From Polyangiaceae bacterium (GTDB lineage: Bacteria; Myxococcota; Polyangia; Polyangiales; Polyangiaceae), in assembly GCA_025936205.1 (NCBI GenBank), contig JAICTU010000477.1:1-6934 (forward strand): a DNA stretch of 6,934 nt. The letters are read 5' to 3'. The translations under genes and the position numbers were made by a program. Below the pieces are notes generated by a model. That model saw nothing but the letters and a program-made list of their open reading frames with translations. It was not told where the DNA came from and ran no database searches. Positions within the stretch are counted from its first letter, which is position 1. The number at the start of each line of letters is the position of its first letter. Positions 1 to 6,934 of this stretch are shown in pieces.

Positions 1-1
1 C

Positions 2-1075
<1,074 letters not shown>

Positions 1076-1077
1076 TC

Positions 1078-2487
1078 ATGGCGAGTGCTGACAAGCCTCA
1101 GGAGCAATTCGATCTGGTGGTCATCGGGTCCGGACCCGGTGGCTACGTGGCCGCCATCCGTGCCGCGCAGCTCGGCATGAAGACCGCGTGTGTAGAGTTC
1201 GAGCCGGCGCTCGGCGGCACCTGCCTGCGGGTCGGGTGCATCCCGAGCAAGGCTTTGCTCGAGGCGAGCCACCTGTATCACAAGACCCAGCATGAGCTGA
1301 GTCAGTTCGGCATCGAGGTCGCCAAGGTGGGTCTGAACCTGGGCGGCATGATGAAGAAGAAGGACGACGTGGTGGGGCAGCTCACGGGCGGCGTCGCGTT
1401 CCTCTTCAACAAGAACAAGATCACCCGCGTCAACGGCAAGGGCAAGATCGCCGCCCCGGGCCGCGTCGTGGTGGACTTGACGACGGGCGGCACGCAGGAG
1501 CTGAACACCAAGAACATCATGATCGCCACGGGCAGCACGGTTGCGCGCCTGCCCGGAGTCGAGCTGGACGGCGATCGGATCGGCACCAGCACGGAGGCCC
1601 TGTCGTATCCGGAGGTGCCCAAGCACCTGGTGGTGATCGGCGCGGGCGTGATCGGGCTGGAGCTCGGCTCGGTCTGGCAGCGCCTCGGCGCCAAGGTCAC
1701 GGTGGTCGAATATTTCGACCGCATCCTGCCGAGCATGGATCACGAGCTCGCGGCCCTGTCCAAGAAGATCCTGGAGAAGCAGGGCATCAACTTCAAGCTC
1801 GGTGCTCGCGTCAAGTCCGCGACCCGCAAGGGCAACGGCTGCAAGGTGGAGATCGAGGGCAGCGACGCGATCGAATGTGATCGCGTGCTGCTGGCCGTCG
1901 GCCGCGTGCCGTACACGGACGGCCTGGGGCTCGAGGCGCTCGGCGTCGCCATGGGCAAGCGCGGCGACGTGATCGTCAACGAACATTTCCAGACCAACGT
2001 CCCGGGCATCTACGCGATCGGCGACGTGATCCGCGGTGCGATGCTGGCCCACAAGGCCGAGGACGAGGGCATCGCCTGCGCCGAATATATCGCCACCGGC
2101 TACGGCCATGTCGACTACGACTCGATCCCGAGCGTGGTCTACACGCACCCTGAGATCGCTTCGGTGGGCAAGAGCGAAGAGCAGCTGAAAGAAGCCAAGG
2201 TCGAGTACAAGAAGGGCTGGTTTCCGTTCAGCGCCAACGGTCGTGCCAAGGCTATCGGCAGCACTGAAGGCCGCGTCAAGCTGCTGGCCGATGCCAAGAC
2301 GGACCGCGTGCTCGGCGTGCACATCGTCGGCGCGGCAGCGGGCGATCTGATCGCCGAGGTAGCGGTGGCCATGGCCTTCGGCGCCAGCGCGGAAGATATC
2401 GGGCGCGCCTCGCATGCCCACCCCTCGCTCGCGGAGGCCGTGAAAGAAGCGGCGCTCGCGGCGGGCAGCGGAGCCATCCACATCTAA
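1078..2487 (+). CDS. lpdA: Dihydrolipoyl dehydrogenase (E3), complete
   Basis: FAD- and NAD-dependent oxidoreductase that reoxidises dihydrolipoamide on E2; 469 residues, the usual family length. Visible parts: N-terminal FAD Rossmann motif GSGPGG (17-22); redox-active disulfide C49/C54 in GGTCLRVGCIPSK; second nucleotide-binding motif GAGVIG (188-193) with E211 ending the next strand, fitting NAD rather than NADP; second FAD motif with D316 in GIYAIGD; C-terminal dimerisation domain with the catalytic pair H448 and E453 in HAHPSLAE. Every key residue is present. The start ATG has a GAGG 7 nt upstream and lies 2 nt after the sucB stop, so the two are almost certainly one transcript. Position beside sucB points to service in 2-oxoglutarate dehydrogenase, but E3 is commonly shared with pyruvate dehydrogenase and other lipoyl complexes. 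The family sequence style is the mitochondrial/proteobacterial type. Nothing looks damaged. Confidence 0.97.
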   Translation: MASADKPQEQFDLVVIGSGPGGYVAAIRAAQLGMKTACVEFEPALGGTCLRVGCIPSKALLEASHLYHKTQHELSQFGIEVAKVGLNLGGMMKKKDDVVGQLTGGVAFLFNKNKITRVNGKGKIAAPGRVVVDLTTGGTQELNTKNIMIATGSTVARLPGVELDGDRIGTSTEALSYPEVPKHLVVIGAGVIGLELGSVWQRLGAKVTVVEYFDRILPSMDHELAALSKKILEKQGINFKLGARVKSATRKGNGCKVEIEGSDAIECDRVLLAVGRVPYTDGLGLEALGVAMGKRGDVIVNEHFQTNVPGIYAIGDVIRGAMLAHKAEDEGIACAEYIATGYGHVDYDSIPSVVYTHPEIASVGKSEEQLKEAKVEYKKGWFPFSANGRAKAIGSTEGRVKLLADAKTDRVLGVHIVGAAAGDLIAEVAVAMAFGASAEDIGRASHAHPSLAEAVKEAALAAGSGAIHI

Positions 2488-2500
2488 TCCCGTTGGCGCA

Positions 2501-2534
2501 GGCGCGGTGGCCGCCAGAGCGAGACCGCCGCGCC
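2501..2534 (+). terminator. GC-rich hairpin downstream of lpdA, possible terminator
   Basis: GGCGCGGTGG (2501-2510) can pair over all 10 positions with CCGCCGCGCC (2525-2534), counting one U-G wobble, around a 14-nt loop. It begins 13 nt after the lpdA stop, the expected place for an operon end. No U-tract follows, so it may instead be a 3'-end stabilising stem or chance pairing in GC-rich DNA. Confidence 0.35.
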
Positions 2535-2569
2535 CCGTCGCCGTTGGGTTGGTCAGCGGGGCGTTAACG

Positions 2570-2605
2570 TGTCCGTCGAACTGTCCATGGAAGTGTCCAC
2601 GGGCG
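2570..2605. repeat. Degenerate 12-bp tandem repeat, three units
   Basis: Three consecutive 12-nt units begin with TGTCC at exactly 2570, 2582 and 2594. Units two and three share TGTCCA followed by a purine-rich half. The middle unit contains the palindrome TCCATGGA (2584-2591). The exact spacing is seen directly; whether it is a protein-binding array, a dispersed genomic repeat or the remains of a repetitive coding segment cannot be told from this window. Confidence 0.5.
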
Positions 2606-2615
2606 GAATCACGGG

Positions 2616-2747
2616 TTGTGCCTGCTGCTGCCGGATGAGACGGCGAGCGCGCCGCTTTTGGAGCAGGCGGCGAGCCTGGTGGCGGAAGGCTACCGATTGC
2701 CGCCGGTGGCTGGAGGCATCATTGCGGCGCTGCGGCCTCTGCTGCGC
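2616..2747 (+). other. Coding-like fragment, possible broken gene end
   Basis: The frame opened by TTG 2616 reads CLLLPDETASAPLLEQAAS and continues as a plausible amphipathic protein with G/C-ending codons to about 2747. After that it turns into Arg/Ser-rich low-quality sequence typical of a wrong frame. The frame is stopped upstream at 2565-2567 and has no good ribosome binding site. At about 2740-2795 plausible coding switches to the frame that holds the Fic-like tail, reading ALRWLDAHPWSRGSE. This fits an old gene with an indel, or two unrelated fragments abutted. I do not recognise the peptide. Confidence 0.3.
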
Positions 2748-2794
2748 TGCGCTGGCTCGATGCGCACCCGTGGTCGAGGGGCAGCGAGTCGTCT

Positions 2795-3043
2795 GTGGTC
2801 AAGCTCGAGGCCCTCGAGGCTCTGCACTATGTTGCACTCTCGGGTCCACTGGAACGCGGCCGCTTCCCGGCCATCACGGGCTTACCCCCGCGGACGGCAC
2901 GCCGGGTTTTGGCGAGCCTGCTGGCGTTCGGTCTGCTGCTCGAGGAAAGTCCGCGTTCTCCTGTGCGCTTTGGTGTTCCGCTCGCCAGTCTGCGCTTTTT
3001 GTTTCCGAAGCTCTGGCCCGAAGCCGAGCCACCGGACGCCTGA
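2795..3043 (+). pseudogene. C-terminal winged-helix remnant of a Fic-family protein
   Basis: Eighty-two codons from GTG 2795 look like the C-terminal end of Fic/DOC-family proteins. They show a first helix with EALHYVALSGPLERG (about 8-22), a helix-turn-helix with the family-like phrase TGLPPRTARRVLASLL (about 28-43), a wing (about 47-60), and the characteristic tail PVRFGVPLASLRFLFPKLWP followed by EAE. Full-length relatives are a few hundred residues and carry the catalytic Fic motif HPFxxGNGR ahead of this region; no such motif occurs upstream in any frame I read. The GTG has no clear ribosome binding site, and the frame extends upstream without a start until the stop at 2636-2638. It therefore most likely lacks AMPylation activity. 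A standalone small DNA-binding protein is possible but less likely. The stop lies 20 nt before the tamA start. The family match is from memory of conserved features, not a search. Confidence 0.6.
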
Positions 3044-3049
3044 GCGAAT

Positions 3050-3055
3050 GAGGGG
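3050..3055 (+). promoter_or_regulatory. Ribosome binding site of tamA
   Basis: GAGGGG is 8 nt upstream of ATG 3064. It supports this start, which also gives a proper basic-then-hydrophobic signal sequence. Confidence 0.6.
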
Positions 3056-3063
3056 CTGCTGCC

Positions 3064-5157
3064 ATGACGCCCGAAACAGGTCACGTGCGGCGGCGACGCG
3101 GCCCGGCTGGAGCATGGTGCGCAGTCGCACGGTCTTTTGTCTGTTCTCTCGTGTTCTCCTGCGCCAGCGTTCCTCACGGCCAGTACGGCGTCGATTCCAT
3201 CTCGATCGAAGGCGCGCACCAGCTCTCCGAGGACGCGATCCAGCGCTGTTTGCTCACCATGGAGCGCGATCGCTTCGGCGTCGTGCTCGGCGTGAGCAGC
3301 GCCGGTTGTCAATCGCCGCCGTTTGACAGCTCGCCGCCGCGCCTCGAGCTGTGGCGTTGGCCGTGGACCGAGTGGACGACGCTGAACGCCGCCGTGCTCG
3401 ATGTCGATCGGCAGCGCATCGAGCGCTTCTATCGGGCGCGCGGCTTCTACGACGCCCGGGTGGTGGACGTGCGTTACGACCCGCCGCAGGCGGCCGATCC
3501 CGCTGCCGCCACGGCTGGCTGCGATCCGAGCCACGACGAGTGCACCGTCCGCATCCAGATCGTGGTCGAGGAGGGGCAACCGCTGCACGTGGGGAGGGTC
3601 GAGGTGTCGGGGCTCGATGCGCTGCCCGCCGAGGTACGCCATCGCGTCCTCGATGAGGCGCTGCTCGTACCCGGAGCGCGCTTCGATGAGCTCGACTACG
3701 ATCGCGGCAAGCAGCGGCTGATCGAGCACCTCGCAGAGGAGTCCTACGCCCAGGCCAAGGTGAAGGGCCAGGTCCGCCTCGACCACGAGCGCAAGCTGGC
3801 CAACGCGAGCTTTCAAGTGGAGCTGGGGCCCGCCTATCGGTTCGGCGATGTCAGCATCGCGGGGCAGGGAGCACTGCCGGCGGGGCCGATCGCCGCCGCC
3901 GCGGGCATCGAGCGCGGCTTGCCCTACCGACAGAGCGCGCTCTCCGAAGTCCAGCGCGAGGTCTACGCGCTCGGGGCGTTCTCTTCCGTCGAGGTGGATC
4001 GAGAGCTCGACGCCGAGACGCAGGAGGCCCGTCTGCGCATCACCGTGAAGCCGCTCGAGCCGAACAGCTTTCGCGTCGGCGTGGGCGTGACCAGTGGCGC
4101 TGTGCAGCGCACGCAAGGCGAATCGGTCGACTCCGTGCCGCAGTGGGACACGCACTTGCTCGCCCGCTACGAGCGCCGGCATCTGCTCGGCAGCTTGGGC
4201 AAGCTGCGCCTCGAGGACCAACCGCGTTTGATCTTCGGCGCTCCGTTCCCACAATTTCGCGATGAGCAGCTGGGCAACGTGCTGCGCGCGCGCCTGACCC
4301 AGCCCGGCGTGGTCGAGGCGCGGACACTGCTCACGGTCGATGGGCTGTTCGACTACGGTCCGGATGCGTTTCGCGGCTTCTTGCGCTGGGATATGGCGCT
4401 CAGCCTGGGGCTCGAGCGTTCGTTTCTGCGGCGCGCGCTGTGGTTGAGAGTCGCGCTGGAGCACGATCGCTATCTGGTCAGCGCCGAGGCGCAGACCAAC
4501 GACGACAAGCCGCCGCCAGATAGCTACCTGTACAGCTTCCTGGAGCAGGATCTGCGGCTCGACCTGCGCGACGACGAGGTCTGGCCGCGGCAGGGGGCCT
4601 GGTTCGGCTTGCGCACGACCGAGTCCGTGCACACGCCCATCTCGGACTGGACCAGCTTTCAGATCGGGCCCGAGGCGCGCGGGTTTCTGCCTCTGCCGTT
4701 CCAGATGACGCTGGCGCTGCGCTTCGCGCTGGCGGCGCTGATCATCACGGATGCTCGGCCCGACCTCGATCAGGAGAGCCGCGCGCGGGGCCCCAACGCC
4801 TACCGGCTGCGCGGAGGTGGAGCCCAGAGCAATCGCGGCTTCGTCGCGGGAAAGCTCGGTGCCGGAGACGACGGCGGCGTGCGCCGCTGGGAGTCGTCCG
4901 TCGAGCTGCGCCTGAGGCTCGGCAATCAGCTGGGCCTCGCGCTGTTCTACGACATGGGGGACGTCAACGCCGAGCCCAAGTTCCGCTTCTACGAACCCAA
5001 TCCCTCCCTGGGCTTCGGCGCGCGCTACCTCACCCCCGTGGGCACCATCCGCGGCGACTTTGGCTTTCGTCTCGGTTCCGCCAACGACGATCACGAGAAG
5101 GGCTCGCTCTTCGGCCATCCCGGTGCGCTGCACATCACCCTGGGGGAGGCGTTTTGA
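3064..5157 (+). CDS. tamA: Omp85/BamA-superfamily outer-membrane protein, TamA-like
   Basis: Outer-membrane beta-barrel of the translocation and assembly module, 697 residues (family about 580-800). Residues 1-33 form an N-terminal export signal: Arg run 9-12, hydrophobic stretch about 17-32, and C33 in VFSC, so a lipoprotein signal is possible. POTRA-like periplasmic repeats follow. The first is about 42-170, with RIERFYRARGFYDARV at 118-133 and a Pro/Ala insert containing C153 and C160. The second is about 173-255 (HVGRVEVSGLDALP). The third is about 257-330 (GDVSIAGQGALPAG, YALGAFSSVEV). The barrel is about 335-697, including the Omp85 signature region RLRGGGAQSNRGF (581-593), the strand YLTPVGTIRGDFGF (655-668) and a terminal aromatic F697 as expected of a beta-signal. 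Its last 4 nt overlap the downstream tamB-like gene, and this pairing is the main reason to say TamA rather than BamA. BamA or another Omp85 member remains possible. Confidence 0.85.
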   Translation: MTPETGHVRRRRGPAGAWCAVARSFVCSLVFSCASVPHGQYGVDSISIEGAHQLSEDAIQRCLLTMERDRFGVVLGVSSAGCQSPPFDSSPPRLELWRWPWTEWTTLNAAVLDVDRQRIERFYRARGFYDARVVDVRYDPPQAADPAAATAGCDPSHDECTVRIQIVVEEGQPLHVGRVEVSGLDALPAEVRHRVLDEALLVPGARFDELDYDRGKQRLIEHLAEESYAQAKVKGQVRLDHERKLANASFQVELGPAYRFGDVSIAGQGALPAGPIAAAAGIERGLPYRQSALSEVQREVYALGAFSSVEVDRELDAETQEARLRITVKPLEPNSFRVGVGVTSGAVQRTQGESVDSVPQWDTHLLARYERRHLLGSLGKLRLEDQPRLIFGAPFPQFRDEQLGNVLRARLTQPGVVEARTLLTVDGLFDYGPDAFRGFLRWDMALSLGLERSFLRRALWLRVALEHDRYLVSAEAQTNDDKPPPDSYLYSFLEQDLRLDLRDDEVWPRQGAWFGLRTTESVHTPISDWTSFQIGPEARGFLPLPFQMTLALRFALAALIITDARPDLDQESRARGPNAYRLRGGGAQSNRGFVAGKLGAGDDGGVRRWESSVELRLRLGNQLGLALFYDMGDVNAEPKFRFYEPNPSLGFGARYLTPVGTIRGDFGFRLGSANDDHEKGSLFGHPGALHITLGEAF
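5142..5149 (+). promoter_or_regulatory. Ribosome binding site deciding the tamB TTG start
   Basis: GGGGGAGG ends 4 nt before TTG 5154, within the last codons of tamA. The spacing is short but usable and favours TTG 5154; the alternative GTG at 5163 would be 13 nt away. Confidence 0.5.
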
Positions 5158-6934
5158 AGCGCGTGCTCTTGCGCCTGCTCCGCGGTACGGCCGTGCTGGT
5201 CGCCGCGCTGGCGTTGCTCGTCTGGGGAGCGTACCTGGTCGCTTGCCACACGCCCTGGGGACGCGAAGGCGTGCGGCTCGTGGTGCTCGCTCAGCTCGAA
5301 CCGCTGTTCCGGGGTCAGATCACGATGCGCGAGCTCTCGCGCCTGGGGCTGGGCGGGGTCGGCCTGCGCGGCCTGGCCGTGCGCGATCCGGCAGGCAATG
5401 AGGTGATCGCGATCTCCCGGCTGGAGCTCGACTGGGCTGCTGCTTCGTTGCTCGGCGGAGAGATCGTGGTCGAGCGAGTGCAGCTGCAGGGCGGCCGGAT
5501 CGAGCTCGCGGACTTCTCTCGGCAGCGCGGGGTGCTGGCTGCTTTTTCACCGAAGTCGCCTGAGCCGGAGCCTGCGCGAGCCCCGGGCCGTCCGCTCGCG
5601 CTGCGCGTGCGAGAGATCGAGGTGGATGAGCTCGCGCTCTCCGCCGAGATCGCCGGCTTTGGGGTCGCGGGTGTACGCCATCTCGCGCTGCGCGCCAGTT
5701 ATCAGCAGCACGAGGCCATGGCCGGCACGCTCGCCAGCCTCTCCGCCGAGCTGTTGCGCGACGATCGAGGGATCGGCGGTATCGACTCCGCCAGCGGCCA
5801 TTACGTGAGCTCGGGCGAGCCCAGCTCGATCCAGCTCGCTGCGCGCCTGGCGGAGACGCGCCTGCGCCTCGACGCCCGGGCACATCTCCCGGGCGACCCC
5901 GCATTCCAGGACGCGCCGCTGCAGGCACAGCTCCAGATCGATCGCCTGGAGGCCGCGACCTTCGCCGCACTCGGCCGCAGCGAGTGGGGAACCCGGCTGC
6001 CCGAGGCCCTGGATTTGCAGCTCGCGCTCTCCGGCAGCGCGCGTGCGCCGCGCGCTACCTTCTCCATCGGTTCCGCCGCAGGCACGCTCTCCGGAGCAGC
6101 GTCGTTGAGCGCCGAGCGGCATGCCGAGCTGCAGGTCTCCGCCCGGCAGCTCGCGCTGGCGCAGCTGGTTCCGGGACTGCCGCCGGGGAAGCTGGATGGC
6201 ACGCTGGCGGTCGAAGCGGAGCACATCGACACAGGCGACGTCCCCATTCGGCTGCGGTTTCGCCAGGGCCGCTGGGACGAGAGCGAATTACCCGAGCTCA
6301 GCGCGTCCACGCGCTGGATCGGCGAGCAGCTGCGCAACCTATCGCTGCAGCTGACCGGGTACGACGGGCGTCTGACGCTCGACGGTGATGTGTCTTTCGC
6401 CGGCGACGTCCAGGCCCAGATCGAGCTCGCACTGCCGAAGCTGGAGCGGCTGCCGCGCCTGCCGGGTGTGCCGGCGGCGAGCGGCGCACTCGAGCTCCAC
6501 GGCCATTTCGGGCTGCGCCAGAACCAGCTGAGCGTGCAGGGCACGCTCGCGCTGAAGACTCTGCTGGTGGCGTCGGTCGCCGTGGGCTCGCTGCAATCGG
6601 AGTTCGCGGTGCAAGGCGACGTGCTGGCGCCACGCGTGCGGACGAGCCTGCGCAGCACGGGCGTGCGCGCCGGCTCGATACGTCTCGACGACGCCACGCT
6701 GCGCCTGGACGCGCGGCGCACCGCGGATGCCAGAGTGGTGGCAGCGCTCTCGGCGGCGGGGCAGCTCCAGGGCCAACCGTTCCAGCTGGGGGTGGAGCGC
6801 GCGCGCCTGGGCCGGGATGAGTCCATCGACCTGCGCGGCGCGCGGGTGCAGGCCTTCGGGCAGCAAGTGACGCTCTCGGGGCGGTACGGGGCGGGCCGCC
6901 TCGACGGTCTCGTGCTCGACGCGCGCGGCATCGA
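5154..6934 (+). CDS. tamB: TamB-like translocation and assembly module protein, 3' truncated by window
   Basis: The frame from TTG 5154 stays open for 593 codons to the right edge with no stop. The TTG overlaps the tamA stop by 4 nt (TTGA), implying translational coupling. TamB proteins are inner-membrane-anchored periplasmic bridges of the AsmA-like family that work with TamA and are implicated in outer-membrane protein assembly and lipid transport. Seen here: basic start KR, one hydrophobic segment about 11-30, then TPWGREG (33-39), the usual post-anchor TamB phrase. An AsmA/TamB N-terminal unit follows at about 50-120 (LRGLAVRDPAGNEV, then SRLELDWAAASLLGG), and a Pro-rich linker at about 132-147. 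The remainder is repetitive amphipathic beta sequence (LDGTLAVEAEH, LTLDGDVSFAG, LELHGHFGLRQ). The C-terminal DUF490/TamB domain should lie beyond the window, since relatives exceed 1,000 residues. C31 in LVAC resembles a lipobox. No frameshift or damage is seen. Confidence 0.85.
   Translation, partial: MKRVLLRLLRGTAVLVAALALLVWGAYLVACHTPWGREGVRLVVLAQLEPLFRGQITMRELSRLGLGGVGLRGLAVRDPAGNEVIAISRLELDWAAASLLGGEIVVERVQLQGGRIELADFSRQRGVLAAFSPKSPEPEPARAPGRPLALRVREIEVDELALSAEIAGFGVAGVRHLALRASYQQHEAMAGTLASLSAELLRDDRGIGGIDSASGHYVSSGEPSSIQLAARLAETRLRLDARAHLPGDPAFQDAPLQAQLQIDRLEAATFAALGRSEWGTRLPEALDLQLALSGSARAPRATFSIGSAAGTLSGAASLSAERHAELQVSARQLALAQLVPGLPPGKLDGTLAVEAEHIDTGDVPIRLRFRQGRWDESELPELSASTRWIGEQLRNLSLQLTGYDGRLTLDGDVSFAGDVQAQIELALPKLERLPRLPGVPAASGALELHGHFGLRQNQLSVQGTLALKTLLVASVAVGSLQSEFAVQGDVLAPRVRTSLRSTGVRAGSIRLDDATLRLDARRTADARVVAALSAAGQLQGQPFQLGVERARLGRDESIDLRGARVQAFGQQVTLSGRYGAGRLDGLVLDARGI

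Larger units (their letters stand above)
2488..2794. other. Gene-free spacer between lpdA and the Fic remnant
   Basis: This stretch has no convincing intact gene. It contains a GC-rich hairpin just after lpdA, a palindrome CGTTAACG (2562-2569), a short degenerate tandem repeat, and a coding-like but uninitiated segment. I see no clear sigma-70 type -35/-10 pair; any promoter for the downstream tamA-tamB pair would have to lie here or in the Fic remnant. Confidence 0.6.

Noticed and set aside
2549..2638. 29-residue Cys-Pro repeat peptide from TTG 2549
   Set aside because: No ribosome binding site and no signal for export; the repeat is more simply a DNA-level 12-bp repetition. Kept only as part of the repeat finding.
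3088..3165. Twin-arginine signal at the RRRR run of the TamA-like protein
   Set aside because: The residues after the arginines (GPAGA) do not match the SRRxFLK consensus, and Omp85 proteins use the Sec route.
2569..3326. Plus-strand frames 2569-3051 and 2616-3326 as whole genes
   Set aside because: Both become Arg/Ser/Cys-rich nonsense over the region where the Fic-like tail and the tamA start are clearly coded in other frames; only the first part of the 2616 frame is plausible.
2827..5133. 768-codon open frame on the minus strand opposite tamA
   Set aside because: Despite its length, the product is a low-complexity Ala/Arg/Glu/Gln mirror of the plus-strand gene, with no signal peptide or motif; the plus-strand Omp85 features are clear.
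5801..6931. Minus-strand open frames opposite the tamB-like gene (also 5547-6224 and 6339-6866)
   Set aside because: Ser/Arg/Ala-rich compositions with no motifs, contradicted by the continuous plus-strand TamB-like frame.

Overview
The window is strongly GC-rich with G/C-ending codons throughout, long spurious antisense open frames, and Ala/Pro-rich linkers. Together with the gene set this suggests a Gram-negative, high-GC bacterium, most plausibly a myxobacterium or relative (Myxococcota, Polyangia-like). That placement is inference from style and family resemblance, not from a marker gene. All supported genes are on the plus strand.

Region 1 (1-2487) is the 3' part of a 2-oxoglutarate dehydrogenase operon. 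It holds the E2 subunit (sucB, cut at the left window edge inside its lipoyl domain) and, 2 nt later, a complete dihydrolipoyl dehydrogenase (lpdA, E3). E2 moves the succinyl group to CoA and E3 reoxidises the E2 lipoamide with NAD+. The tight spacing implies co-transcription and stoichiometric production.

Region 2 (2488-3063) is a degraded spacer. After lpdA come a GC-rich hairpin (possible terminator without a U-tract) and a 3 x 12-bp degenerate tandem repeat. Next is a coding-like stretch in one frame, and then, in a different frame, an 82-codon piece matching the C-terminal winged-helix end of Fic-family proteins. The Fic catalytic domain is absent, so this is best read as a gene remnant.

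Region 3 (3064-6934) is an outer-membrane assembly pair: a complete Omp85/TamA-like protein (POTRA repeats plus beta-barrel) overlapping by 4 nt a TamB-like protein that starts at TTG 5154 and runs open past the right edge. TamA is the outer-membrane barrel. TamB spans the periplasm as a long beta-rich protein of the AsmA-like bridge family, implicated in outer-membrane protein assembly and lipid transport. Both proteins here carry a cysteine at the end of the N-terminal hydrophobic segment in a lipobox-like setting, which is the most interesting feature of the window. No tRNA, rRNA, CRISPR array, transposase or intact insertion sequence was seen. The window is mostly ordinary housekeeping DNA, and I found no clear new multi-gene system.
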